Shown here piece by piece: positions 1 to 15,200 of a stretch of DNA of 64,000 bases; position 1 is the stretch's first letter; the number at the start of each line of letters is the position of its first letter. The position numbers and the translations under genes were made by a program. Where the stretch lies: positions 14,959,077-15,023,076 of the forward strand of contig NC_092582.1 of the NCBI RefSeq assembly GCF_037975245.1, read 5' to 3'. Under the pieces are notes generated by a model. The model made no database searches, had not been told where the DNA came from, and saw nothing but the letters and a program-made list of their open reading frames with translations. The DNA is from Apostichopus japonicus. Lineage: Eukaryota > Echinodermata > Holothuroidea > Aspidochirotida > Stichopodidae.

Positions 1-130
1 ATCATTAAGCTGAAAGAGACGAGGATAGGGGTAGGGAGTATGGGGGGTGGGAGATGGAGGAAGTCGGTCACCGTTTCGGGGGTGCAGGTATGACCTTGTC
101 TATAGGTTGCGGTACAAACAGGGTACTTAC

Positions 131-211
131 GAGGCATGTCATAAAACTGGGGATCTTCGTAAGGACTGAAATCGGTGTGGAAGTCATCTTTGGCAGCACC
201 ATCATTATCAT
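131..211 (-). CDS. CDK5RAP2: CDK5RAP2 exon 38, last exon inside window
   Basis: This 81-nt exon lies between CTTGGCTAG and CCTC/GTAAGTA. With the preceding G it reads DDNDGAAKDDFHTDFSPYED and then PQFYDMP, an acidic aromatic segment. It may correspond to the acidic 'SDNSFDLFDSS' stretch of human CDK5RAP2 after the last coiled-coil signature. It ends in phase 1, so the gene continues left of the window. Positions 1-130 are purine-rich intron with no exon seen. Confidence 0.78.
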
Positions 212-3200
212 CTAGCCAAGGAGAGAGAAAGAAATAAAACAAAATGGGTTTTAAAAATTCCTCAGATCACAAATGATACATAACTTAATTTGTGAAGTCA
301 TCACAGATAGGAGGAGAAGGTTGGTAGGGGTTAGGAGGGTAGGAGGCCGGGTGGGGAAGGGAAGGCAGACATGGTGAGGGGGGAGGTGCTATAAAACAGT
401 TTGAAACTTGTACCTTCCTAAATTTCTTTCAAAAAGTTAACAATTACTGATTGCTGATCCTAACATTAAATTTTGATTGATTTTTTTTTATTGTGATTAA
501 ATGTACATTTAAGTTGGAATTATTATATTTCCATTTTAAGTAATTGTTTTTCTCATGAAGATGAATCTCTTAACTCACCTGTGTTTACAAAGAGTCTTCT
601 AGACAGCCTGCTATTCCTAGTACTCTTATTACCAGTTTCTGTTATGGCCTGTGACTCACCTGTGTTAACAAACAGTCTTCTAGACAGCCTGCTATTCCTA
701 GTACTCTTATCATTAGTTTCTGTTACGGTCTGTTTCACCGTCACACGGCTGTGTTTGTACTCTGCGTTGCTAGGCGACCACCTCTTATCCTTCATCATCT
801 CCTCCAGTTTGGTCCTCAGAGCATTGTTGGTGTCGATGCTTCGCTCCAGCTGAATCCTCAAGCGCCTCATCTCCTTCAAGAGCTCGGTCAGGTCGATCCC
901 TGTCTTTGGGTCTGTGATCTTAGGGAGCGTAGGGTCTCCTCTCTCACCAGTGGTCTCATTGGCAGGAGAATCTGACATTGATTGAATGACATATTTAATG
1001 TAAATAAGGCGAGCTGGTCTTATAAATAAGTGATTTAAATATCTCTGTCTATGGAAGGAGTGGTTTTAAAGCACCACAGCCTAGCAATAAGCTTACCACA
1101 CATAGTACATAAAGTACACAGTAGATAAACTGCAGCCTAGTCTACTTTGCATTTAAGAATTGGGCCTGAACTAGTTCATCATTAATTTCTCAACTTGTTA
1201 AACACATAACTTGCACCTTTTGTTCACTTGCAGAATTTCCTTCACTGCACTTGTGAGGGACATTACACTAGTTGCCATAGCAACTGTCAGCTAATCTTCT
1301 GATGTGCAAAATTTCAATCGTTTTGCAAAATGCCACACCAGTTACATACGAGAATCTGCCAGAGAGAACATTATGCTTAATGTTTTGAGAAACAATCAGC
1401 TGTTTGTAGAGTTGAGGGGTCAGGGTTGGAAAACTTGTCCACTCCCCCCCTCCCCCTCGGAACATGTTTCTTAGTACTGCCGATCTCACCAGAAATGCAA
1501 TCAGACAGTCATGTTTAGACTCACCAGTGGGGTGGATCTGTTCGTAGACACTCAACTCAAAGCGGAGAGTATTCTGTAGCTGTTCCACCTCTAGAAGTTG
1601 TTCAGAGAGCTTGTGGTTTTCTGACTCCAACCTATCATGGTTTGAAAAAAATAGTTAAGTAAAATGACTGGCACTTTGTTCCCCCTTATTTGTTGTTGTG
1701 ATTTTTTGAATTTGACAATTGGTTCAACTTTACCTTGATGAGTATTATACATTATGAATGTGAAGTTTGATATTTGACAAAAAAATTGTTAGCGTGGTTA
1801 ATATCCAAATAGCCAAGTTATTAGGTTGACAAGACAAATGTTTGTTGAAAAGGGTTCAAAGACATTCCTAAAAACAAAAATTTGATACCTTTTACACGAC
1901 AAAATTAAGAAATTCCATGACTGTTTTCATCGAACATGTCTGTATATTTTTTCTTTCTTTCATTACCTTGAGATATCTCTTTGGGCTTGCTTGTAATCTT
2001 CTCTCAATTTTTGATTTAAGTTGTCCTTCTCTACCAGTTTGGCGTTCAATGTTTCCACCCTGGTCGTTAGTTCGATGTTGGTCTCTTGAAGATGTATTGT
2101 AGTTACGCCTGAGTGCGAAAAGACGATAAGACAGAAAAATTCAAACCTTGGCAAGAGGACAGCCACACTTAGCACTTTACTAAAATTACTTTTCATAACA
2201 AGTCCATGGAACTTCAAACTTCAAGACAGAAAATTAATGTGACTTAGAGAAACCATTCAGGGAAATCCCTGACAAAGTTTAATCTTAGGTCGTAGTTATT
2301 GCATTAGAGCAGGGGTGGGCAACCTTTTTGAATGAATGGGCCAGATAAAAGGAGTGCACAAATTGACTGGGCCACACCTAACCAACAACCTGCTGTTGAT
2401 TTCAACCTTTGATTCCGAGGACTTTCAAGCAATAGGTATGTGTACTTAATCTGTATTCACAAAAACATAATGTCAATACAGTACAGTTGATAATTAATGG
2501 GGATAATAGGCCTACCTAACAGCATCATTATTGCCGATGAATTCTAAGCAGCTAGCTTGTATTTTGTGATGATGTAAAATACTTTGATTTTTTTTCTTTT
2601 TCTTGAGACATCTCACAAGAGTAACAAGAGCTGGTCAAATTTCATGACCATCTGTACAGTTCCTTACCTCCACTTCCCCCTCCCGTGTCGTCCAATCTTC
2701 CCTCCAGTTGCTTCCTGAGTTTATCGTTAACCTTGATGGAATCCTCCAACTTCTTCCGTAATGCTCTCAGCTCTTCCAGGTAATCCCTTAGCGTACTGTC
2801 TGTGCTGTCCCTCGTCCCTGAACGTCCGGTCTTGACAGAGTGAGGGCTCCCTTCTGGAGTCTTGGAATGCAATACATTTCTATATACCTCTAGTTCTGAT
2901 TTCAGGGTGCACACCAATAACTGGTTCTCTCTCAGCTTTGAATGAAGTTGAGCTAGGTCGGGGACGTCGTGCAGCGGTGTCGTATCGAAGTGGTCCGTCT
3001 GAGTGGAAGAGTTCCTCGAATCCCTCGTCATTCGTGCGTCCCTCTGCCTCTCCAGAGCAGATTTTGCTTTCATTGCTTCCCTCAGTTGATGTTGGAGCTT
3101 GCCCATCCTCTGTTGTTTTTCCAACGCGTCAGAAGTGAGCCTGTCATGAGCAATATGAGGTTATTAAAATGACAAGAACATACTATTTAACAATTCCATT

Positions 3201-6200
3201 GATACTTCATAAACAATATCATATAGGCTAGATTACAGTATCGGGATTAGTCAACTTTTTTAAAAAATTTAACGCAAGTTTATCAAATATATCTGCCATC
3301 TGGCAACAGTAGAGTATGTGATAGGATCATGGCAAATGTGTTGAAAAATTCTTTCTTTTTTTTCTTCTCTCAAAGTTTATGCTACGTTGGAAAGATTTTC
3401 TTTGTGAAAAGAGATACGAACAAGAATAACAGCCAAATGTTTTACCACTGACCAAAATGTCCAACACTCCCTTAAAGATCCATCCCCCCCCCCCATCAAA
3501 AACAGTGATTTGCTGTGGGAGCTAGACAGAAATCAGAGTAACTTCAATTCTTTGTGAACAAGCTTTTTACCAACTATTCCATTTGATACACGCACTGTAT
3601 GGAAGAAAGAAAGATATTCCAAGGGAGAATCGAACAAACTTGAAGTAGAAAATATAAATAATAAACTCTGATGTAAATCTCTGGCTATTGCGACTAAGAG
3701 AAGATTTCTGTTCTTACTTTTCCAGTTCTTTTCGAGTCTCGTCTGCCACATGCTGGTTTTCTTCCAGGAGTTGACGTAAGCTATGATTGGCCTTTTTGCT
3801 CCTCTCTAACTGCTTCTGAAGATCTGAAATCTCCCTCAATTTGATCTTCAAGCTGCGATGGCAAAATCCAAGAGATAGTTATAAAATATCATTTAAACTT
3901 CCTGCCAAAAGCTTTAGTCACCATGGAAACATCTGTTTTCAATGCATGCATTTCAACACTTGAAACAAGTCTAGAAACAACAACAGCACTTTACTGTTTG
4001 CAAAGTCACATTTCTTTTTTTCTTTTCTAGATTCATTTAATATTTGGTTTATTTTGCTTAATACATTAACAATTACCAATGCTGAAATATCATCGGAGAT
4101 TTAACTGTTACTAATAGTAACATAAATGTTTGCTTTCATCTTAAACTATGAACACTGACATAATGGAACCAGAATGCAAAATTGCATTGTGGTTTCGATG
4201 ATTTAACGTGAGCAGTTTTCTTCATGAATCTGACGTAATGTATAGTGAGGGTGTACATGTTACAAGGGTAGCACGATTTGACCTCTGATGACCCCCAATT
4301 TGACCTTTGACCTCCACCAACATAATGGAAAATCTGAAAAAAGAAACTTCACCTACTAGTGACACCCCCATGGCATATAAGCTCCCTGACGAGACGTTTT
4401 GATATATATCAGACAGAACAAAGAATTTCTTAGTGGTTTCATTTTTATTTTATCCTCGGCAGTGGTGGTGGAGGTGAGGAATGGGACGGGAAGGAGAAGC
4501 TGTATATGGTAACTATCCACATGATTTTATAGGTCAATGGTATTCTTTGGCTTTATCTCTCTCCTTTAATTAACGACTCGTATATAATTCAAGATTTCAT
4601 TCTGCTTAATTAGTGATCTAATAATTATGACTCACCTCTCAGCAAAAGTAGTCTTCTTCTTCGGTGTCGATCTTCCGCTGCTCGATGAAGGTTCTGCAGA
4701 AAAATCAATCAAGTAAATAAGTCATCTGTATCATACAAAATTGAACAAAATATTCAAACGATTCTATCTCCGAAACTCCTGATTTGTAAGAGTCTGTGTT
4801 GACAATAGATCTATCCTATTGCTCAAAGTGGCTGGAATTGCACCTCTACTCAAGTTTTGCAAGTTTCATGCATTGTTTGCACCAAGTCCATACGACTGAC
4901 TATAACCAATGACTTTTTTCACTGTACAACGACATCAATTATTTCTTCAAGTGATTAGCTAAATCATTCCATGATGACAACAACTCCCCCTCCCCTCTGG
5001 TATTACACACATAACAGACTAGGACAGACCAGGTACATTAGCTGTGAAAGCGTTGCGAGTTTAAACTTATTCTCAATTTTTTTTTACATGAATAGCATCT
5101 CTTTCAAAATTGATAACAAAGTAAACCATCAAATTATGTCGTACTCAACTCTTTGCATGTTAAATGTTGACGTGAAAGGGATTGAAAAGCAGGTAGATGT
5201 TTCAAGGTTTGACCTCTGACCTCCACTTACCATCTAGAGCCTTATGCAATGTGTCGGCCATGTCCGCACCCCTCTTCAGTTTCTCCTGGGCCAGCTCAAA
5301 CCTCTGGAGGACGTCTTCTCCGAGGTTCCCATCCAGCCAGTCACGGGCCTGTTTGATCTCGCCCATGGTCTTCAGCGCCTCCAACAACATCTCTTTCATT
5401 AAGTCGCATAGTCTCTTTGATTCCTCCAAGTAACCTCTCAGCAGGACGATCTCTTTCTCTTTGGCTTTCAATGCGTCTTTTTCCGGGTTCTCCGGGATCA
5501 CCTGCGCCTCCTCGATCTGCGTCTGTATGTCCTTGTACTGTTCCTGAAGAGTGCAGTTGACATCGTTGGCCTGTTGCAACTGGCCTTTGAGATTCTCCAC
5601 CTCTTCTTGCATGCGGGTGAACGCTTCCTGGTTCGCCACCACCTGGAACCACCCGCTCTTGTCCCGATCTGGACTGAGACCACGGGAGGGGCTGGACGAT
5701 CGACTGTCAGAACGGTTGCTTTGCAACATTCTCACTGCTCGACTGCATCGTTGGTTTTGATTCTTCAGGAGGGCGACCTGTTCCCGGAGTTCAAAGATGT
5801 CATCCGATTGACCGAATTCCGTGTAAGAATTATCGCAGAGATCGTCCACCATTAACGTTGGTTCCGAGTCAGACTCCGAGGTAGGGAATTGCTGGCCGAA
5901 GGTCAGTCCAGATCGTAGCAGATTGGAGTCGCTTTGAACTCTCTTCGGTGTACTGGCGGGCGACAGTCCGCTGTTGTGTAGCTGCCTCCTGTATCTCTGA
6001 ATACGATTTGCTTGAAGATGAACGGTGCCCTCCGTGGCACGGACTTTTCGCTGAAGTAGCATGACTTTCTGCACGCTCTCCTTGAGCTCTCTCTGGCAGT
6101 GAGCCAGCTGGTCTTGCAATGCAGACAACACATCCTTGCTGACCGGATCCTCTCGTGTCTGTGTCTCTTTACAATCTGTGCCGGAACTCTGTCTTACCTC

Positions 6201-9200
6201 GACGCCCGCCTTCTTCAACTCTCCCTGTAGACGTTCAATCTCCCGGGCCAAGTCTATGATCAACTGCGGATTGAATTCCCCGGCTTCCCCGTCCCTCGGC
6301 GTGTTCAGGGCGATGTGCTTCTTCAGTAATCTGTTCATGTTCTCTGCTGTCTTCAACTTCTTCCGGAGGTTGTGCAACTCTGGGTTTGGCTTCTCCTGGC
6401 TCTGCCGGGTCATCTCGTTCATCTCTGCGTGCGCGGAGTCGAGTTCGCTCCTGACGACGTCGGCTTCGTCCGTTTTGTCCTGAAGCTGTTCCTTGAGAAT
6501 CGCATTCGCGACTTCCAGGTGATCCACCTTGGTCTTGCCGGAATCGATATCGTCCTTGGGACCGATGCCAAGTTTTTCTCTCAATGCCACGTTCTCCCTC
6601 TCCCGTTTCCTGATCACCGACTTGGCCTTCTCCAGCTGCGATTTCAAGTGCGGCATCTCCCGGCTCGTCTCATCCATCTTCCTCGTCAACCTCTCGTTGA
6701 TTTCCTTCAACCGTCCGTTCTGCTCCTCCAGGTCTCTGATCTGCTCCAGCTTCTGCTGCACCTTGGCGATCAGATCCTTCTGGAACTGTCCCAACCTCTC
6801 ATTCTCCTGTTGCAGGGCGGCGCCGACCTGTGGGGAATCCCTGTCGCTCTTCGACCTCTGTTTCATCCTCTGGCATTCTTGTTCTCTCTCTTGCAGCGCT
6901 GAGTCCTTCTCCCTGAGCAACGTCTTGGCTTGATCCAACTGCTGTTTGAGAATGGGGATCACGTGGCTGTTGGATCCTGCGCCATCCCTCGACTGATTAA
7001 AGAGAGCTGCCTCTAGTTGCTGGTTCAGAGACACAGCTTCCTGCTCCCTCCGCTGCAGCTGAGCCTCTAGGGAGTCTACTCTCTGCTTCAGGGCGTCGTT
7101 GTTCTTGTCCGTGGTGTCGTCCTCCTGCCCTGGGATGCTTCGAAGACTCTCCAAGTCTTCCCTCCTCACACGTTCTTCCGATACTTCTTCTTGCCTGGCA
7201 GACCTGTCCAGTTGATTCCGTAGGTCCAGGAGTTCTTCCCTCATCTCGGGAATGGACATATCCATGACGTTTACGTACTGCCTCTTAACGAGAGGTTCTG
7301 ACACCAGGCTGCTCGTATCCTCCACTCTACCTGCCTGTGCTTCTCTGGTCTGAAGATCTCTGGAATTTTGTTCTCTGGAGGACGGTCCATATGAGCTTTC
7401 TGTAGATAAGAGGGTCAAGAAATATCTTAAAAGGGTAAAATTTTTGAAATGGATTTTGATACATTCTTCACGAGTTACTTAATACCTAATTGAAACTTTT
7501 GTCTCACATATAGAAGACAAGTTTTGATATTTTGATGCTTTAATATTTGGCTTAATCAAATCAATGATGACTAGCACATGAATGCAATTACCGATAAAGT
7601 ACACAACAGTATCTACTCAAAATCTCTCAAAATCAAGTGAAAATTTCACTTATCTGCTATTAAACTAAAGCTCCTTTGAGCATAAAAACGTGGGGCTTGT
7701 ATTAATAGATGACAATCAAATCATAGAAAATGCTCAAAATATGACCCAAAAATGAAAAATATATATATATATATAAGGAAACATGATTAAATGTTCAAAA
7801 TTAAAATGTACATATGAATACCAAAGGTAACATTTATAAATGATTTTCAATACTCTATTCATTATCTTACAAACTTATCTGTAAGAGATATTTTCACCCC
7901 ACCCCCTACTTATTCCAAGAATTTTCCAACAACGAATGTAAGTGTATGCGATGTGGATACAACAAAACAAACTTTCAAAAATATCTGGAAAACTTTGCAA
8001 TAAAGTCCACGCAATGCACGACATCTGATGACTCACCGTGTACATCACTGCCAACTCCACTGGTATTGGAAGAGAAATAAGGTCGACCGTCGATGCTAAT
8101 ACGGATGTCGTCCCTGCTGTGCAAGCCGTTTTCCAACTGGTGACGCAGAGCCTGGACTGCAGCCAGTTCAGAATCTAACAAGCGGGTCCTACTCGAGTCA
8201 GATTCGTCCTTTGTCCCACTCTGAGTGATATTTACGTAGAGTTGCCTCTCTGCTTTAAGGGTATCCGTCAATCGACTTAACTCCTTGATTTGTTCCCTCA
8301 GAGCATCGTGAAGCTGAGTAGATTAAAATAAAAAGAGCATAATTAAAATGAAAAATCATGAAAACAGGTAAAACTAATTCTTCCAACAATCTCATAGAAT
8401 TTTAACAAATCAAAAAACAAATGTCTCTAAAACTTTTGTTTTACTTACTTCACGAGAATTAAAGGTTGATCAATTCTTCATTCCCAAAAATTATTCACAG
8501 CTTTTCTTAAACTGACACTGTTTTGTCAACAACCCTAATACTTGAATTATCTGAAAAAAAGTTGTTTCTGAATCTCCCATATGGTTTACTTCTTGTCTTC
8601 TTTTAATTATTTGTAAAGTTTCATCCGATAAAAAAGTTTGTGTCCCACAAAAATCACATCATTTTTTATTATTGTTAATTTTCAAACTGTTTTTGTCTAA
8701 CATCACGGTTCCAACCTCAATTGATTTTGGTGGAACAAAAAAACAGATCATTGGACAGGTCCATCAATCTAGTATGATTCCTCAGTATATTGGAAAATAT
8801 ACTGAAATATGCAAATGGGCGGATTAAAATGACCAGCGGATTCATTTATACGGTAGAAATATGGACTTACATCATCATTACCGGATCCCCTCCCTTTACG
8901 ATTGTCAGCAAGATTCACTCTGATTTGAAGTTCCTGTTTACAAAGAGGAAACAAAATGCAAAAAGGACTTTAATCAAAATAACAGACATCGACATTGGAT
9001 GAGTTCATATGGAATCACAACACACCATACATTCACAAAACAAAACTCATATTGTGTGGTCATTCTCTGCAACTCCACGGTTTATGTGAGTAAATATGAA
9101 AACAAAAATTTACAAATAAGAAGAAATTGATATCAAGCAACTTAGCTTGATATAAATAATTACTAGAAAGTGGGAAAATCAGTGAAGCCTTCTGTCCCAT

Positions 9201-12200
9201 ATTTTCCGGTTGGCCAGCTACAGAAGTTTGTACAAAGCAGGTAATCCAGCTAAAATCATATATTGATGTATAAAATTTCTCACATTATAAATTGGTCGCT
9301 ATGAAATGTTCTCTGACATTTATGTCAAATAAAACTTTCCAATATATAATAAATTTATCACTTTTTACATCCAACTAGGCCTGATAATAAACTACAACAG
9401 TTTGTTTCAATAACGGATAATATTCTGCTACTCAAGTGAACCAACATCAATTTTTCCAATTATTGCTTTCCTTTTATTTCATTTATTTTCTTAGTTCTTT
9501 AAGGAAACTTACCTTAATGAGTCTGTCCTTTGCTTTCTCGTCTTCCATCTTAGCATCGAGTTCCCGTTCCTTGGCTTCCAACTTTGCTTCCAGTTCTGTG
9601 AGTCTTCTCTTTTGCCTCGCCTGGAAAACACAGTACAAAAAATGTGGATTCTTCAGTATCCAGAATTTCAAAAAAGAACAAGTCGCTGTGATCCGTGATG
9701 GAATTTCTTTCAATAATAATGCTCCACTTTAAAATAGTTCTCCAATTTCTTTGCACTTACATAAAAATTAGTCGCACGTTAGTGCAGCATTCAGAATGGA
9801 GATTTCAGAGCAAGCGTACTTCGAAAGAGAATACTTGGGCCACAGGAATTCCTGCTTAATTTGCTTTACATCATCTTTTTGCCACAAGTCTTGGAAATTC
9901 AAGTATATTTGAATCTGGTGTTGAATCACAAGGTAGTTATACAGAGCTTTCCTTTACTGAAACTAATTGACTTCAACATGGAATCAATTTAGTAAACATT
10001 TCATATTTGTTGACTTTGGGATGTTATAGTTGGTCGATGGTGGCACCATATTGAATCAGAATGCACTGATGTGAATTAAGGTTCCTTTGCAGTGTAAGTG
10101 TAGCTGACACATGTAATTTTCATTCTATATCTTGTTCATTTTATTCAACTATTGCCATTATTCAACCAGAAATTTCATCAAACTTACTATCTCGTATTTA
10201 CTGACTTCAGGTTGCTGAAGCTGATCGATGGTAGCTCTACAAAATAAAAATACAAAATAAATACAAAATAGAAAAGTTGTTATTCAGCACAAGACAAAAC
10301 ACAAGAAAACAAAGCACAAAAACAAAGAAAGAAAAAAAGGAGAAACAAGTGAAAAGTAGATTTTTAAATATTCAGTGGAGGCTCCAGCACTGGCTTCCTT
10401 GAACAGTCAAATACTTCTGGTTAATTAATACATCAATTTTCACTATGTTTAATGAATTTTGAAGCTCTTACGTGTGCAAGATATTGCCCTAAAGAGGAAA
10501 GATATATACCAAAGTTCATACCTATGACAAGGTTTATCACTTACTTAGCTCTTTCCAATAATTTGTTTTTGTTCTGCAATTCAGCTCTCAGAGAATCCAG
10601 CTCTCCTTTCTCTGGTAGTGATGACTTTAACCTTCTCACTTCATCTGGTGATTGGAAGAAGCAATATTTGAAATAATGATAGAACAATGTTTAAAACACA
10701 TCATCCCTGTCGCTCCAAATTGATAAGCTTGAGGGAACAAAATTAACCGTGAAATATACGTGTCTATAAATACCACTACTACTAAAAAAAACACACATCA
10801 ATAATTAAAGAGAATGTTTCTAAAGACTTTTGTTATTAAATCTTGCTTATTATTATTACTTTTTGTTTAGCATTACATTTGTGTTAATTAATGGTCCTAT
10901 CTGCTGTGAATATTTCCCCCAAAAACTGTAAAAAATTCACTCTAGATCTGAATAAGGAAGATAAAACAGGAAAGATTGACACAATTTTCCAAGACATATT
11001 CAGTAACATCATATGCAGTCAGATTGAAAATTGCCAAACGATTGCACATGAACAAATAATGAAATGTTGTGCAAAACTTGTCATAAACTGGTGGAGTAAC
11101 ACAAGTATAACTTTAAAAAAAAAAAAAAATGACAGTATAAAACCTTAATATCCATCCTCACAATTTATTATCATCTTAAAAAGTGTTTACATTTTGGCAA
11201 GTAGCAAGAAATGAGACCTCTACCTCGATTAAAAAGCTAAAGCCAAAACAGTTGGAAATCCTTACTTAATTTCCCTGCGAACATTTTTGCGAGTACAGAC
11301 GATACCGTTATCGTTTGTAAAGCAGACAACCGAGCACTCATACTTAATGATATATAGAACTAAGTCATACACTCTGCTCTGCTGTTTACTCATTTGACTC
11401 CCTGTTTTAATTCCATCTGACGGCTGTGAATTCCCACATAAGTGGTTGGGATGGTGCGTAGATTTTTCACACCCTGGGCTAAAGTGACTTTGATGAGCAT
11501 ACCTTCTTTCCCAGAGAGAGATTCTCGAAGGCCATCAGCTTCATCTTTCAGTCTCTGAATCTCGGCAGCTTTGACAAGGCTGGGATGATTCTTGGCAACA
11601 GCCTGCTGCATCTCCACAAACAGCTTGTCTTTCTCCCGCCCACTGTCCAGAAGTTTCTGTCGAAACAAAACCAAACGGTTAAATGCGGTTTTAAAATACA
11701 GACTATTGAATACTGAAGTGCTGTAGGACTGCTAACCAATTACAACCTTAGGGAGTGTCTGCATATCTCTGAATAGTGGCATCAAAGAATAATTATGTCA
11801 CCAGGAACCTGGTTTCTTAAGACTTCATTTCATTTCTTTTCAGTGTATTATGAAAATTAGAAAACACTTTTATTTTCCCCCTTATTTTGCTCCGTTCCCT
11901 AATCAAGCTTGGGACAGAACCTCTAGTCGCTTCTACTATGACATATGTTTCTTAAGAATGTGCTTCAAAACGAATGCATTGATGTAATTCCAGCTTCAGG
12001 ACACTGTAACTACTGTGTTCTATCGTAGAATGCATTATCTATAAAGTTTTCGTGAGAGCAGAACATATGGTTTCCCATCATGCTGACCCCCTTATCTACG
12101 GTGCTCAAAATAAATGGTTGTTAGGCTGGTTCTCACCTCGATAGTCTTGTCTTTCTCTTCCAGTGCGTTTCGCAGTTTTCCGACGAGGTTTTCCTGCTCC

Positions 12201-15200
12201 CTCTCTGCCCTGTTCAATGCATCACCGGCGCCCTAGAAGGAAGAAATCAATAAATGTAGTCATGTATTACCATTGGATCATTGGGCCCAGGTGACCAGGT
12301 GGCACTAGGAGGGCATCGGAGAGGCATGCATAATAGAGTTGTAGAATTGGATATCTAACAAAGGGAACATCTTACCATGTGTCACAATGAAATTATCACT
12401 TCATGCTGGCATCTTGTTTTGAATGCATTATGGTCATCCACACCACCAGGCATTCCTTTTCTTAAATGACACTTTCAACCAAAAAAGGCACACTGCCTCT
12501 AAGCAAAGGTGGGACAAATACTGATTTATACTTCATTGACAAATACGACAATGGATAAAGAAAACGCATCTATTTCTGATACGGAAACATTATAATGGAC
12601 AATAACCCTGCTTAAAACCAACTTTAAATGCACGCATCATGTGGTTATTTCAAAACATATCCACACCCATTCAATACTTTCAAGTATGTTCATAGTTTCA
12701 GTTGTAAACTGTTATAGCTATTAAAATTATGGAACAGAACAGAAGAATTGGCATGAGGTATTTTCCAAAATGTCTGCATGCTTCCTGTTTTGTCTCACCT
12801 GAAGTTCCAAATCTTTGTTGTCTAGCTCCCTCTGTAGGTTACGGATCTTGTTGCTATGCTGTGACATCTGTTTACCCAAATTTCCGTTCAAGTCCTGAGC
12901 GATAAAGAAAAAAAAATTATATAACCTATAAAGAACAGAGTTCTTGCTCAGGAAGGAAAATAATAAATTAACAATACTTAATTTAAACATCTCACACAGC
13001 TGTTAAAAACACAATCCTGTGAAAACTCACACCAAAGTGTAAACTAAACTGAGCATTTTCTTGAAGCTTATAATTAACATGAGATTCTCATTTCCTACTG
13101 GCATGTCATTTTCTCTTAAGTTTTTTCCCTGAGGATATCACTATTATAATAAACCATACATGCTTGTGCTATAATTTCACGTCATATGACTAAAGAAATC
13201 CAACCTCTCGATTTCTTGCCGATCAAAACGCAGAATCAACACTCAGTTGATTATGAAACCTGACATAATTTTGAACCCCTTCCTCAATTTCCATTAACCA
13301 ATCAGACCCACTGATTTTTTCTTTGTGCATAATTTTATGGACGCAGAGTGCCACAAAGGAGCCAACGATCTACCATCCACGTGGCAGATGGGGTCTCTCT
13401 TTCGGCTCAGTAAAATAGTTTGTATCCCAATTTGTTAAGCTCTGTCGATTCTTTGCACAACACTTTCATTCCAGACGAACACCAACTACTCCGTAGAACT
13501 GGAAAAATAGAAACAAACACTCCTTCAAATTATGTTCATTATTCTGTTCTCACCTTAATCTGTTCGTCTTTGTCTCTGAGTGCATCGAGTAAGTCCTGTG
13601 TGGCCTTCTGGTTGGCATTAGCGACATCTGCTCTCTCTGCGACCATTTCCTGGGTAAAGAAAGTATCCAAATTACATCGGTGGTAACCAGTCAGACGAAT
13701 GCAATGAACAAACTTTCCCCTCTTTGCTTGTGATATTATTACAGAATAAGGAAGAGATCTCAGCTCTGTAGCATTATAAGTAACTAGAATTATTCATCAT
13801 AACTATTAATGATAACCATTCATCAAGCACCTTTTTCAATTAACATTCAGATTTTTTTTCTACGTAATTCAATACGTAAAAAACCCATCAAAATCTTTAG
13901 TCCTTATCTATATTATACCAGTTTTATTCCAAATAAGGGAGAAAAGTGAGAAAAAAAACCTTGAAATTTTCCAGTTTGCTTTTTACATCGAATTAATACT
14001 GACATCCTTAGAGTTTTCCGAAGAAAAAATGTCGAAGACCAAATTGACGTAGTCAATGACTCCGTCGTTAACCATCCTTTTTGGTGAAAAATTTGAGAAT
14101 GTATCCTAGTTTTAATAAACTTGCAGTCTCATTTTGAGTAACGTTGAATGGACTTGGTGTCAAAATAGATGGTCAAACACAAAGAGGTTACTTAAAGAGT
14201 ATTAATAAGATGAAATTCCCAAAAACCTATCGACAATTGTTTGAAGAGAAGGTTGAAATCATACCTGTAACTGTTTCTCTTTGTCTCTGAGTTTGGCTGT
14301 CAGTTGCTTAAAGAGATCTTCTTTGGCCGTTTCACCCCTGGCCTGCCCCTCCAGGAGGTCCCGTAGGTTCTCCAGCATGCCGTCTTTCTCCGCAATAGAC
14401 TTCTGAAGGTTACCGATGATGGCTTCCTTCTCCCCTAACGAGCGCTTCAGACCCTCGTCTTGAACCTAATGAGTAGTGAAGGTATGACGACCAATTATTT
14501 ACCATGTACCTTCAACGGTGCTGTGGTGGCCCAAATCACTAGTGACGCTGTACGCTGGCATGAGCTTTTTCCGCGAATTCGCGGAATATCCATGATTTCT
14601 TTTCTACCTCAGGGACAAAAACTATTATCCTAACACACTGTAGCATACGCAAACTGGAGCCTAAACCGCAATTTTTGCAAAGTTCCGTGATTTTTCTTAC
14701 CCCTGGCTCATCCCTGTGTGCGTTACACGTTTGTGCTCAATGGAGCTTGGACCACCGTTGACCTCAAATTGTTGACACACCCTCTGAGCATCGAATCTGA
14801 GGGTGGGAGTCTTCATGGAGGATCCTAGGTGATGGGCCATAAATTTGCCAACCACTGATGTAAATAACGCACTCGATGACTGAGTGGTTATTTACTAAGA
14901 ATTGTCACATACATAGGTGGGTCTAAACTTTGCTGGCCTTTGATGTAAGTAACACACTCAACGATAGGGTAGTTACTTACTAAACCTTTGTCACAGATAT
15001 AGGTGGGCATAAAATTTGCAGACCGCTGATGTAAAGAAAACCTTGAACGCCCAACTAGTTACTAGTAATGGTCACAAACATTGGTGAAAATGCAAACACT
15101 TCTGTGGAAGGACTCACACTCAGATGTTTTCCAAAGAATAGAATGATCTATGACCTCAACTTCCTTAGATAACCCACTACTCAGCTAACACTTGAATAAA

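Noticed and set aside
6136-6933. Long plus-strand frames opposite exon 31
   Set aside because: Antisense shadows of the large CDK5RAP2 exon. Exon 31 has verified splice phases and coiled-coil periodicity on the minus strand.
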